Made by a program: the position numbers and the translations under genes
Source of the DNA: Bactericera cockerelli
Taxonomy: Eukaryota > Arthropoda > Insecta > Hemiptera > Triozidae
Reading direction: 5' to 3'
Length of the DNA: 64,000 bases
Assembly (NCBI GenBank): GCA_024516035.1
Contig: CM044963.1
Span: forward strand, 26,701,732 to 26,765,731
The notes under the pieces: generated by a model
What the model saw: only the letters and a program-made list of their open reading frames with translations
The model's database searches: none
Told to the model about the DNA's origin: nothing
Shown: one piece after another, positions 54,098-64,000 of the stretch
Numbering within the stretch: position 1 is the first letter of the stretch
Layout: every line of letters starts with the position of its first letter

Positions 54098-54270
54098 ATT
54101 TTATCATCGGTATTCTAAAATAAGATTTTCCGTCATCAAGGTTAGTCCACTCAGAGTTAATATTCAGCTACAAAGCCCGTCTTAGATATGACCTTTACAG
54201 CTGTTGTCAAGGTGCAAGTTAACGGATAGTGTCCACTAAGATTAACAAATTCTGTTCCATGATTCGGCCC
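54098..54270. mobile_element. Harbinger-like MITE, right part
   Basis: It continues the MITE after the BEL insertion and ends TCCATGATTCGGCCC followed by TTA. It is of the same type as 25675-25842 and 63821-63949. Confidence 0.6.
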
Positions 54271-54299
54271 TTAGTATCAAATGAGATTGAATCCCACTG

Positions 54300-55037
54300 A
54301 ATGCTTTGCAAAACTTCGCGATGAAAGTTCGAGATAAAACGTCGCAAAAGCTTTTCGAAGGAATTGCTTTAGTCGGTATTCATAAAGATTTCAGAGCAGT
54401 GCTTTTCCTTGAAAGCAAAAGCAAAAGCTTTTCTATCTTTGGAAGTAAATGCTTAATGGATTTCCTTAAAGCTGACCTTTTCCTTTAATTAATAGCTCCT
54501 CTAACTTCCTTTAAGTAATGGGTTCTCTAACTTAAACATGGAGCAAATGCTTTCGAAATGGTTGTGAATATGAAAAAAGCAATTACTTTTTCTTCTACCT
54601 TTTCTTCCAGGAATTTTGCTTTTACTTCTTGCTTTTGTCCGTTTCGGTGGATCGAGCAAATTTTTTACATGCTCACACCAGGCCCTTCGCACGCATCTCT
54701 TTCGTTCTCTCCTCTGTACTGATTCTCTTGAAAACTTTCGCAGTTTTTAGTGCTCTTCTATTTGGGAAAACTGTTTCCATGGAGACGGAACATCTAGGAA
54801 ATTTTGACGTTCGTCCTTTTTTATCCGGGTTATTTTCATTCTTGCAAGTTGGACTGTTTTTTCTTTTCCTCATTCTTGGAAATGGCAAATATTCTGTAGA
54901 GATGGCGACAAACTATGACATTAACTAACTGTGTGGGTATAAGAAAACTAGATTTTTATTATTACTTTTTTCAACCATGGAAGTTATAATTTATTGAAAA
55001 TGAGTACATTCATTTCCATTTTCAAAGCCAACTCCGT
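54300..55037. other. Intergenic DNA, no gene seen
   Basis: Short ORFs at 54629-54928 and others have no recognisable domain. AAGCAAAAGCAAAAGC and CTTTTCC words are enriched near 54400-54490. Confidence 0.5.
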
Positions 55038-55291
55038 CTAAATTTGGAACACACCACATCCATCTTCAACATCATACCTCCTCAACTTGTATCTTGACCC
55101 TCTCAATCTGAGAGAAACAGCACGAATCAAAGCAACTTGTATCTTGGCTTTAATCCAACCAACAATTCTGTTGTAAGGTTTTGTCCACTTGTTGGATAAT
55201 GTGTTTGCCATCTTTTTCAGGAAGCTATCGAATTCGTAGTGAAGGGCACCATCCACAGATATTATCAAGGGGGAAAATGAGCCTCTGATAT
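55038..55291 (-). pseudogene. Element-derived C-terminal coding fragment, downstream half
   Basis: On the minus strand it reads RGSFSPLIISVDGALHYEFD, then a WIKAKIQVALIRAVSLRLRG block and a stop at 55038. Together with 60164-60497 it forms the C-terminal region that follows RT in some invertebrate retroelements (CKKGG, FFD.R, GSFSPL..S.DG pattern, recalled). The LINE insertion at TGATAT separates the halves. Confidence 0.65.
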
Positions 55292-55387
55292 ATTTTTTTT
55301 TTTTTTTAAACATCTACATCCATTTAGTTTATCCTTTCGGCTCAACATAAATGGACAATGACTGATGTTAGGGTAGGTCTGTTATAG

Positions 55388-58300
55388 TCAGTGGTCAGTA
55401 TGGTTTATAGGTAATTGAAGTTGGGGTCTGTTATTTGGTTCTATATTATTGTATAGTTCCATTGAACGGATTATTGGAGATTTATATAGATAGATTTCTT
55501 TTTTGTTGGGGAGTGAAAAGAAAATATTTGGATTTTGTCTTAGTCGAGTGTCTGGTTGTTTTATTTTAAGTTGGTCCATTATATATGGACAGTGTATCTG
55601 CCCACTATCAATATTTACAAGTAATTTTATTTGTTGGTCTTGTCTTCTTTCAGATAATTTTTTGAGGCATGCATTTTCGGTCAGTAGGCTGTATTCAATG
55701 TAGTTTGGGTAGAGAGGGTAAATTCCATTTAGCTTGAAAAATAGGAATCTGAGGAAGTGACCCTGTATTTTTTCTACTTCTTTAGATCCTATTTTGGTAG
55801 ATGGAGACCACAAAGTACATCCATACTCTAAATTCGACCTAACAAGGGATTGGTATAATAGTTGTATGGCATCTGGGTCTTTCATTGGTTTAGAGTATCT
55901 AAATATCATTCCTAGTTTTTTGTAGGCTTTTTGAGTGATTTCTTGACGGTGGATATCGAAGTTTAAATTACTTTGGAATATAATACCTAGGTCTTTGTAT
56001 TTGTCTACGGATTTGATGGGTACATTATTTACTGTGTATATGTAGGGGAACAGTTGAGTTTTCTTATTTGTGTAAATCATACTGAGACATTTATCGGGGT
56101 GAAATTTTAGACCTATGATTGACAACCAATTAGTGATTGAATCTATGTCTTTTTGTAAAGCTCTGCAGTCTTCTTGACTTTGAATTATTTTAAAGATTTT
56201 TAAATCATCTGCGTAGAGGAGGATTTGGGAATTTTTTACGTATTGTTGAATATCATTATATGTTAATATGAATAATAAACTGCTCAGCTTTGAGCCTTGG
56301 CCTACGCCAGATGTGGGGTAAATTGGCTCTGATTCATTCCCAAGATACCTAACCTTAATTTTTCTGTTTTGGAGGTAGCTAGCAAAGAATTCAATTAATT
56401 TTTTGGACATTCCTATTCGATGTAGATTTGTTAGGATGGCGTCATGTGAGAGTTGGTCGAAACATTTAAAGATATCTGTGTATACGGTGTGTACTTCATG
56501 TTTGTCCGCGATAGCCCTAGCCGTGTAATCAGTGAATTCAATGAGGTTGGTTATTGTTGATTTCTTGTTGACAAAACCGTGTTGTTGGTGGGATATGTGA
56601 TTGAATATGAGGGGTGAGATTTTGGTATATATTACACTTTCCATGATTTTGGCAATAGAGTTAAGGTTTGATATTGGACGGTGATTTGTAATATCTTGGC
56701 TGTTGGATTTTTTAGGTATCGGGGAAACGATGGATTCTTTTAAGGTAGTGGGGAATTTTCCTAGTTCAAGGGATGCATTGATTATTTTTGCTATAGGATT
56801 TCTTATGTGATCTATGAGTTCGTAAAAGATGATGGGGGGAATTCCATCTGGACCTGGAGGTTTATTTTTCGGTAACTGAGCAATCTCATAACCTACGTCA
56901 TTTTCGGTGATAGCATCAATAAAGAATTCATCGTACCCGGGCAATCTTTCACATGGATTTGGGAGGTAGGAGGATTTTTGTTGGTTATAGGATTTACGGA
57001 AATGTTCTGCAAAACATAACACAATTCTTTCCGGGTCTGTGATTGGTGTGCCTTCATATATTAAAGTTTTTAATGGTGGATCTCTTTTTTTATCTTTGGT
57101 GAAGTTCCAAAAAGGCTTGGAGTTGCCCTTTTTTATCTCATCTGAGACTTTACCGACATATATTTCGTAATCAGTCTTAATTTGTTTTTTGCACGATTTT
57201 CGAAGTTCACAATAATCTGATTCTTGTTTTCTCGATTTATATTTTATTTTTCTTAGCCTCTCTTTGCGTTTGTACATACATTGGCAGGTTTTACTCCACC
57301 ATGAGGGAAATTTATTTTCTCGTGATTTGTTTTTATAAATAGGTATACTGAGCGAGAAAACTGAATTTAATTTTGTGTAGAGAAGGTTTAGCTTTTCATC
57401 GGGGTCTGATACCTTGTCTAATTCATCCCAATCTATGTGGCTACATTCGGCTCTTAATTTATCAAAATTTGCGTTTTTAAAAAAGTATTGTGTTGATATG
57501 TTCTCATTGGTCAATTTCTTATAGGGATCATTTTCTTTTATGAGATTGATATTTATTATAAGTGGAGGGTGGTGATCATCAATGTTCACTAAGCCATGTG
57601 TTTTTTCAATGTCTAATTTTAAAATTTTTGTTCTTGTTATTTTATCCTTTTGAAGGTTACTTAAAAACAAATCAAGAGTTTTTCCATTTTCGTTTGCTAT
57701 GGTGTTGTGGGAATCGAGATTGAAAAAGTTGATAATTTTTTTTAAGTGATACATGCGATAAGAGCATGTCTCATTATTCAAATTTACTTCCGAGATATTG
57801 AAGTCACCTAAAATAATTAAATTATTTTCTATCACTTCTTCTAGGTCACATATTTTCTTGGACAAGTTCTCTACTGTATCCGGTTTTACTGGGGGAGGTA
57901 GATAACACAGAGCTATGAAAGTCTGCTGTCCGTATAGGTCACATTTAACCCAAAGGGTCTCTGTGGTTTCACTACATTCATTCCATGGCTCTTTGGCTAC
58001 CACTGTTATTGTCTTTTTTATTGCGAGGATGAGTCCTCCTCCGCGTGTTTTCCCTGTACATTCAAAGGATCTATCTTGTCTAAATATATCATATCGTGAG
58101 TCAAATAGCTCTCTAGAATGAACGTCGGGAGAAAGCCAAGATTCTACTATCGCTATTACATCGTAATCCTCAGCCAAGACACTTAGAAAGAAATTATTTG
58201 TTTTTCCTTTGAGCCCCCTTGTGTTCTGGTAAAATATTCTGATAGTTTTTCTTTGTGAGGAAATATTTAAAATTGGCTTTTCAATCGTTTTTGGACATTT

Positions 58301-58525
58301 TTCATTTGAGTTAATCTTGGTTTTATTTATACAAGGGTAGTTAGTATCAGGGGAGTTTTCTGTATTGGTGTGTGAGTAGACCTGGATTGGGTAATGGTTG
58401 TATTTTGGTGTAATTTTCTTGTTTGATATGTTGGGTATGGAGGGGGAAGTCTCACCCCGCGATGCATTACGTTCTGAGGAGGAGGGATAAGGTTGGGATT
58501 GTTGATGAAATTTGAACCGAAGGTT
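55388..58525 (-). CDS. LINE ORF2: AP-like endonuclease and reverse transcriptase
   Basis: The open frame runs from after a TAG at 58526-58528 to 55388. Recognisable endonuclease sequence starts near 58243 (IRIFYQNTRGLKGK), ahead of a TTG at 58177. Numbered from that TTG: endonuclease motifs VESWLS (11-16), GDFN (124-127) and DDHHPP (200-205). RT motifs PPGPDGIPPIIF (440-451), HRPISNLN (499-506), SGVGQGSKLSSLLF (623-636) and YADD (655-658), then LEYGCTLWSPS. No ATG precedes the endonuclease start, and the frame overlaps ORF1 by 199 bases, so translation probably needs reinitiation, frameshifting or a non-AUG start (inferred). It performs target-primed reverse transcription. Confidence 0.92.
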   Translation of the reverse strand, partial: NLRFKFHQQSQPYPSSSERNASRGETSPSIPNISNKKITPKYNHYPIQVYSHTNTENSPDTNYPCINKTKINSNEKCPKTIEKPILNISSQRKTIRIFYQNTRGLKGKTNNFFLSVLAEDYDVIAIVESWLSPDVHSRELFDSRYDIFRQDRSFECTGKTRGGGLILAIKKTITVVAKEPWNECSETTETLWVKCDLYGQQTFIALCYLPPPVKPDTVENLSKKICDLEEVIENNLIILGDFNISEVNLNNETCSYRMYHLKKIINFFNLDSHNTIANENGKTLDLFLSNLQKDKITRTKILKLDIEKTHGLVNIDDHHPPLIININLIKENDPYKKLTNENISTQYFFKNANFDKLRAECSHIDWDELDKVSDPDEKLNLLYTKLNSVFSLSIPIYKNKSRENKFPSWWSKTCQCMYKRKERLRKIKYKSRKQESDYCELRKSCKKQIKTDYEIYVGKVSDEIKKGNSKPFWNFTKDKKRDPPLKTLIYEGTPITDPERIVLCFAEHFRKSYNQQKSSYLPNPCERLPGYDEFFIDAITENDVGYEIAQLPKNKPPGPDGIPPIIFYELIDHIRNPIAKIINASLELGKFPTTLKESIVSPIPKKSNSQDITNHRPISNLNSIAKIMESVIYTKISPLIFNHISHQQHGFVNKKSTITNLIEFTDYTARAIADKHEVHTVYTDIFKCFDQLSHDAILTNLHRIGMSKKLIEFFASYLQNRKIKVRYLGNESEPIYPTSGVGQGSKLSSLLFILTYNDIQQYVKNSQILLYADDLKIFKIIQSQEDCRALQKDIDSITNWLSIIGLKFHPDKCLSMIYTNKKTQLFPYIYTVNNVPIKSVDKYKDLGIIFQSNLNFDIHRQEITQKAYKKLGMIFRYSKPMKDPDAIQLLYQSLVRSNLEYGCTLWSPSTKIGSKEVEKIQGHFLRFLFFKLNGIYPLYPNYIEYSLLTENACLKKLSERRQDQQIKLLVNIDSGQIHCPYIMDQLKIKQPDTRLRQNPNIFFSLPNKKEIYLYKSPIIRSMELYNNIEPNNRPQLQLPINHTDH

Positions 58526-60003
58526 CTAATAGTATGATAAGGAGAGAGTGGTTTGGTACTATGATTAGCTAGTAAAGGTGGGAATGTCTGAGTTGAGGAG
58601 AGATTTGGGTAAGTATCGAATGACTTAATTTGATCTGCGAGAGTTTGCTGGTAGGGTGGTCTTGCGCCACGTTCATAACGAAAGTTAAGTTGAGGTAAGA
58701 TGCGATGGTCTGTATAGTGATCATGTGTCGGTATTAGAGGTTTGCTCTGAGTATTATTTGTATTGATAAACGTTCTAGCTCTATTTGTAGAAAGTGACAT
58801 TGGAACATGTCTATAGTTATATCTATTGTAGCTGTTGGGTTTACCTACTAGTGCTGATTCTGCTGTACGAGTTTGTAAGTTCAAGTTATTGTATACTTTG
58901 TCAAACAGTTTGTTTATTATTCGGTAACAAAGCGTAGATTTGCCCTTTAAGTTCAGATGGACGGCGTCATTCGAATAATGTTTCATTTGTAGACAATTAA
59001 ATGGGTCCAACCAAGTAAAATTATTAAATTTGTTGATGTAATGTTTAATTTTTACGTTAACATTTACGATGTGAGAATTAATTTTATTGATGTCATACCG
59101 TGGGGGGATTAATATAACAAGAACTTGGTGATCTTTACATTTGCCATGAAGAATATCAAGGGACTTTTGTAAATCTTCAAATTTTGTTTGAAAAACATCA
59201 TTAGTTCCTGCCATTATGCAGATTTGAGTTTCCTCTGTTAATTTATTCGGTTTAAGGATTTGTACTATTTCTTTTAAAGTTTTGCCTGGGTATGATATGC
59301 AAGTGGTTTTACTACGTGGAGCATTAAATTTCTTTAAAATATCTCTAAGTTCCCTGCAGTGACTATCACCTATCATAAACATATTTCTATTGACATTTTT
59401 TGGGGTACTTATATTAGCAGTTGGTGTTTGGTTGATATTCTGGTTGGATGTTTCTGCGGGATCCTGAGTATTGATGATGGTTTTCTCCATGTGTTCTGAT
59501 AATTCATGATCCTGGGTGTTGAGAATAGAAGACAGGTTGAGATCTTGAGGTGGTGACTGGTGGGCGGGGCGGGGGAAGGCAGGGGTGGAGGAGAAAGTTG
59601 ATTCGTCATGTACAGTTGTTGGAGGCGTTTTGTTCACTTCACTTTTGAGGTTATTGATTTCACTTTGTAAGAGCACTATTTGTTTTTCGTAGTTTATTTT
59701 ATCAATATCCATTTCTTTGATACATTTTGAAGTTTTTTGAGTTTCTTTAGACAAACTTTCAGTTAGTCTGGATATTTAATCATTATCTTTGATGTTGTTT
59801 AGAACTGATTCATTGTATTTTGAAAGCATTTTATTTATATTGTCTAGAAATTCTTGAGGAATATCAATGTTGTGTTTTTCCACAAAATTATTAAGAGAAA
59901 GGTATAAATCGAACGAGTTATCTTGCACTTGTTCGCAAAAAGTCTCGTAGTGGGTGAGATCTATTTTTTTCTTTAGATTAAGAAGTTGAGTCCTACGTGA
60001 CAT
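58327..60003 (-). pseudogene. LINE ORF1 with SGNH-hydrolase domain, broken by one stop codon
   Basis: It starts MSRRTQLLNLKKKIDLTHYE at 60003. One in-frame TAA at 59776-59778 falls after 75 residues; the same frame then stays open to 58327. Numbered from the TTG at 59754: a coiled coil (1-42), a low-complexity linker, then an SGNH/GDSL-type esterase fold with GDSH (129-132), GTND (183-186) and DAVH (263-266), and a Pro/Asn/Thr-rich tail. Esterase-bearing ORF1 proteins are known from CR1-type LINEs. All three catalytic blocks are intact. Confidence 0.88.
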
Positions 60004-60163
60004 ATTTCTTAATTTGTTTTATTCACACACAGGTAGTGAAAGTGATGCTATGAGGGAGTTGCTTTTGGATCGGAAAAATATTTATGGTATTTAATTAATT
60101 TTTAAAAATTAATTTATGCACAGTTACCTCAAGTCTAGAGACTCTACAATGAAACCCAAAGTA

Positions 60164-60497
60164 TGATATCTTCAATCGCTCTATCATATTTTTTATGTTT
60201 CTCGACAGCTGCATTATTTGATAGACTTGTCCAGCTTTGAGAAGCATAAGAAGCTGTGTCGGCATTAATAATGCGACTGTCAAAAAACGCAGGCCTTCCA
60301 AATTCCCAAACGTCATTAACCTTGATGTCTGCAATCAGTGCTGTTTGATTGATGTGGTCTCTAGACAATTGGTTCGATCATGACACCATTCCATGCCATA
60401 TCAGCCAACATAGCACACTCCTCTCGCATGTAGTCATGTCCATGTTTGACCAACCCACCCTTCTTGCAGTTCAATGCATGAGTAAGATTATACAATA
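60164..60497 (-). pseudogene. Element-derived C-terminal coding fragment, upstream half
   Basis: On the minus strand: [24 protein letters not shown], an in-frame TAG, RDHINQTALIADIKVNDVWE, FFDSRIIN and EKHKKYDRAIEDI. The frame then meets the LINE insertion and resumes at 55291. It is also cut on its upstream side by the Helitron copy at 60498. Confidence 0.65.
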
Positions 60498-60731
60498 CTA
60501 GCGGGCTGTGGCCCGCTTTGCGGGCCGAGGCATGGCCGTGAAAGCAAAAAATCCTTTTTCGCCAATGGCAGGTGTTGTAGTGGGAATTTCGAAAAATCCC
60601 GTCTTATTGCACATCTAGACTATAAGACAAAGCTACCTACCAAATTTCAGCTTCCTAGGACTTACGGTTTGGGCTGTAGAGCTATGATCAGTGAGTGGTC
60701 AGTCAGTGACTTTGACATTTATATATTAAGA
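60498..60731 (-). mobile_element. Helitron-like element, fourth copy, inverted
   Basis: 234 bp. On the minus strand it starts TCTTAATATATAAATG and ends with the hairpin GCGGGC-CACA-GCCCGC and CTAG, flanked by A and T. It matches the tandem copies at 15956-16650 over most of its length. Confidence 0.7.
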
Positions 60732-63600
60732 TATAATCTTGTATAATCTTATACAATCAATATAGAAAACTAGATTGATTGTATAAGAGAATCCTCGATG
60801 TAAGAGAACAACTTCCAAGTCTAATTCACCTATAAGGAAAAATAATGTCTTTTAAGAGAAACCTGATGTATTTCAGGACAAAAATTCCGGACCCTTGAGT
60901 TCTCTTATATCAAGGTTCGCCTGTATACGCAAGGCATTTTTTTTTCTTTCTATGACCTATAAGGTATAGAAACTATTGTTAATGTCACAGTAACACAACA
61001 CTACATACACACAAAATTAACAAAAATGTGACTGAACATGGAATTCCAACATTAAATATACCTATCTATGTTTATCCTTATGTATTAAATATAGATATAT
61101 ATCCTGTGTATTTCCAACATTAAATATACCTATCTATGTTTATCCTTATGTATTAAATTTAGATATATATCCTGTGTATTTCTTATATACTTCTTTCTTC
61201 ATACCTTCAATATTGTACCTTTCTACCATCTTAATCTATCAATAAATTGTAAAATGTCTAGAAAATATAGAGACATTGTAAAAAAAAATAGATATTCAAC
61301 TCTGTCTATTATGTACCTGGAATGATGCTGTTAAAAGAAAACTGCGCATGTGCGAGATTTGTATTAATACATTTTTTAGGAAGCTAGAAGTCTTGTCTTT
61401 TGATTGACAGGGGTAGTGATGGATGTTGTATTCAAATTAGTTTTGTTGCTAGAGGCGATTACGTAAGACCATTTGATGTTGTGATGCCGAAAATACAATT
61501 GATGTTAAAATTGAGCGAAAAATTGTTGTGAATTTTAAAATAGTCATGCAAAAAGATTTGTCTTTCGTAGTCTTTGTCAACTCCAGAGGTGTCAGACAGC
61601 ACTGTTTTTTGGTTCAAAATTCAAATGTCTAGGATTAGTTCTGGAGAAAAATGAGGAACTATGTGAAATGAATCATAAGATAATTGTGCATAATAAATGG
61701 GAAATAGGATGGCTTTTTATCATCATTATTATTATTATTATATGATTTATTAGGCAAGACAAAGTAAAGTATATACAGTAAAATACAATGAAATTATAAA
61801 GAAAAAATAAATATATTGAATAAAGAAACAAGAACAAAAAAGAGAATAAAGCTAGGGTCCTACCTAAAGGGCGGGGCTATTGCCTGTGGCAATCTCTTCC
61901 ACCCAACCCTTTTGTGTAAATAAAGTGAATTAGGAGTGAAAGGAAGAATATACAAGAGAGAAGTGAGACCATCAGAGTTGATGTAGAGTATTGTAGAGTG
62001 AAAAGAAGATCAATAACGTGCAAGAGGGAACACTGGAAGCATTAGAAGTTCCAACGTTGATTTGGATTTGTGGTTGATTTGGATACAAGGACAAGGAAAC
62101 ATAGAGTAACAAATGAGTAAAATTTTGATCTAGGAAAAAAAATTCAAGAAAGTAGACAACTGAGATGAATTGGATACAATGAGAAAAGAGATGATAACTA
62201 TGCGAGCAGGAAAATTTGGAATTTAATGATTTTGCGCAGATGATTAGTGAAAATTTCGACTGAAAAAACTAGTAATTTCTGTAGATTTTATTGAAAGATT
62301 AAAAAGGATACTTTTTTAGTTCAAATAGAACAAAGTGAAATTTCTACTAAAAAAATCGTAATTTATGTATATTTTATTGAAGTTTCAAAAACGATACTTT
62401 TTATTTTTAGTTAAAATAGAACAATACGTACTGTGTATAAACAGTACATGTTGCATGAATATTGGAAATTTGTCCTCCAATGAAAAGCTTTTGTAGAAAG
62501 TGAGACTTTTCTTTTTATGGAAACTTCATAACAATATTGTGTATGATGAATTTTGTGCATGATTTTATTTTTTATGATAGTTTCTTTCGATAAATTTCTA
62601 ATATTAGAAATCGGAAATATTGTGTCCCTTTTATACAAAAAACATGTTTTTTTTCTTCTCTGATTTCAACTTGTTTCGTATTTTTCACTGTCCTCATCTC
62701 TATACTAGAGGTTCATGAATCCCCCCTGGACAGAGCAATAACTATGTAATGAAGTACACCTGAATACAGACGACTTTTTGCTGTCTAAGGAAGCTTTCAA
62801 AGCAAATGTAAAACAATTAGTTCTAAGTTCTTAAATATTCTCTTTTAATGTGAACATTGATATTGTTGTTTCAATTGTTCTGCATAGTTTTTTGAAACAA
62901 TGGTAGGTGTTCTTGAAAAAGTGTGTATCCAGCTAGTACAATACAGAAAATCTAGCCGTAGCTCCACCGAGGTATTAAAAAAACATCTGATGATGAAATT
63001 CATCTATTCCGTCCTGGGAGTTCATTTTGCATTTCATTCGATGCACCAAAATCATCAAAAAATGTCTTGTTTCTTTACGAACATGCGTCATGACATGCGC
63101 AGAGTCGCTCGTTTCGTTTGTGGAGGCCCTCTATGGGTGATAGAGATACGAGCTGCATGCTGGGTACAAGGTGCATGTTTCTCTATGAGAGTGTTTAGCT
63201 GATGGTCTTGATATTTCCAGATCTAACAAGAAACTTGAGTCCCGATTTTGAAAATTTGATTTATCAACAGTTCAGACAAAGAAACCGACCGCAGAAGCTT
63301 GATCGATAAGGTGGCAGACTTGTAACCTGGAGTTCGGTAGTTCAAGTCCCGGTTTCAGGAAATATTTAGTAAATCGAGTTTGAGTAGTTGTGATATCACG
63401 AAAGTGATTAACACATAAAAAAAATTAGACAAAGATTTGTTTCTTTTTTCACTTTCATTCCTGAAATGTTTAGAAATTATTTTTGTTCGGTCAATTTTTT
63501 TTCGAAATTGAGCTGAAAACATTGTCTGGACGCATCAGGGCCTGAAAATCAAGATAATTAATCCTGAAACAGAATTATTATCTTGATTTTGACAATCCAC
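60732..63600. other. Intergenic DNA with small repeats, no gene seen
   Basis: A 74-bp tandem duplication lies at 61046-61195 (CCAACATTAAATATACCTAT, CTATGTTTATCCTTATGTAT). A copy of the repeat also found at 40590 lies at 61745-61915. A tRNA-like SINE head occurs at about 63295-63360 (GTAGTTCAAGTCCCGG). The short ORF at 62900-63202 has no recognisable domain. Confidence 0.55.
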
Positions 63601-63609
63601 TATCACTTA

Positions 63610-63723
63610 TGGTGGAATGAATAGACGTTTTTGCAACACCTCTGTGGCGCGTATTGTCCAAAAAGAGGAAAACCGATGCTATGCAATGACAAGTTATAGG
63701 CTTTATCTATTAATTTCGACCTT
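63610..63723. mobile_element. MITE copy related to 63821-63949
   Basis: TGGTGGAATGAATAGACGTT at one end and TATTAATTTCGACCTTA at the other form imperfect inverted ends. The inside shares CTCTGTGG and GCTATGCAATGACAAG with the next copy. Confidence 0.55.
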
Positions 63724-63820
63724 AACAGCTGATATAAAAGCGCTGTGATTAATTGAAATTCTCGCGTTAGAGATAGTGTCATATTAGTCAATCGAATACT
63801 GTGTCATAAATCGGACCTTA

Positions 63821-63949
63821 GGGCGGAATTAATAGACGTTTTTGTAATACTTCTGTGGTGCTAAGTCACGGATTGTGTACTGTGTAAGATAGGGACAATC
63901 GACGCTTAGCTATGACTTGTGATACAAAATTTGTCTATCAATTTCGCCC
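63821..63949. mobile_element. Harbinger-like MITE with TTA duplication
   Basis: Ends GGGCGGAATTAATAGAC and GTCTATCAATTTCGCCC are flanked by TTA on both sides. 129 bp, no ORF. Confidence 0.65.
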
Positions 63950-64000
63950 TTAGACTCTCCTGATTCCAAAAAACTTAAATGACAATAGTGGATTTTCAAA

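Larger units (their letters stand above)
55292..60163 (-). mobile_element. Full-length jockey/CR1-like LINE
   Basis: 4872 bp, flanked by the target duplication TGATAT (55286-55291 and 60164-60169). The 3' end on the minus strand is an A-rich tail (T run at 55293-55307). The 5' end starts TACTTTGGGTTTCATTGTAG at 60163. It has two ORFs: ORF1 with an SGNH-hydrolase domain and ORF2 with endonuclease and RT. Full length, an intact ORF2 frame and a single stop in ORF1 indicate a fairly young copy. It lies inside an older coding fragment, giving a clear order of insertion. Confidence 0.92.

Noticed and set aside
54629..54928. 99-residue ORF with hydrophobic stretches
   Set aside because: Hydrophobicity comes from T-rich DNA. 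An overlapping antisense ORF of similar quality suggests chance.
62900..63202. 100-residue ORF as a gene
   Set aside because: It is low in coding character and no domain was recognised; likely a chance frame.

Overview
The window is nuclear DNA of an invertebrate animal, most likely an insect and possibly a hemipteran (inferred; the species cannot be fixed from sequence alone). The evidence is a multi-exon gene with GT-AG introns, AT-rich intergenic DNA, and an animal transposon load made of BEL/Pao, a Ty3/gypsy-type element, a jockey/CR1-like LINE, a DD41D IS630-Tc1-mariner element, Helitrons, Harbinger-like MITEs and tRNA- or 5S-derived SINEs. One 100-base N gap lies at 40872-40971.

Left third (1-19364, + strand). 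Eleven exons of one host gene join in consistent phase into 678 residues. They encode the homologue of LENG8 (leukocyte receptor cluster member 8), a SAC3/GANP-family protein; the start lies left of the window. The C-terminal exons carry the conserved PCI-like SAC3 region. The introns are unusual. Short arrays built from the exon edge itself (exon end plus 5' splice site) follow exons 8, 9 and 10. The acceptor side of exon 5 is duplicated. A repeat matching a piece of exon 10 fills the end of intron 9. An inverted copy of exon 2 lies in intron 5. Intron 8 also holds a very young LTR retrotransposon, and intron 9 holds three head-to-tail Helitrons.

Middle (19365-46269). No confident host gene is seen here. 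The stretch holds the LENG8 3' UTR with a 63-bp array, degenerate repeats, SINEs, MITEs, a complete mariner-type element (32046-34411) with an intact transposase and 484-bp inverted repeats, a 695-bp tandem duplication, and a possible two-exon small gene (27992-31985, weak).

Right part (46270-64000). A near-intact BEL/Pao element (46316-54092, minus strand, target duplication CTTAG) sits inside a MITE. A full-length LINE (55292-60163, minus strand, target duplication TGATAT) sits inside an older element-derived coding fragment, next to a fourth Helitron copy. The rest is repeat-rich non-coding DNA.

The most unusual signals are the splice-site-containing arrays inside LENG8, the inverted exon 2 copy, the retrotransposon that has lost its reverse transcriptase but kept one open Gag-protease-integrase frame between identical LTRs, and a SINE group whose 5S-derived and tRNA-derived heads share one tail.
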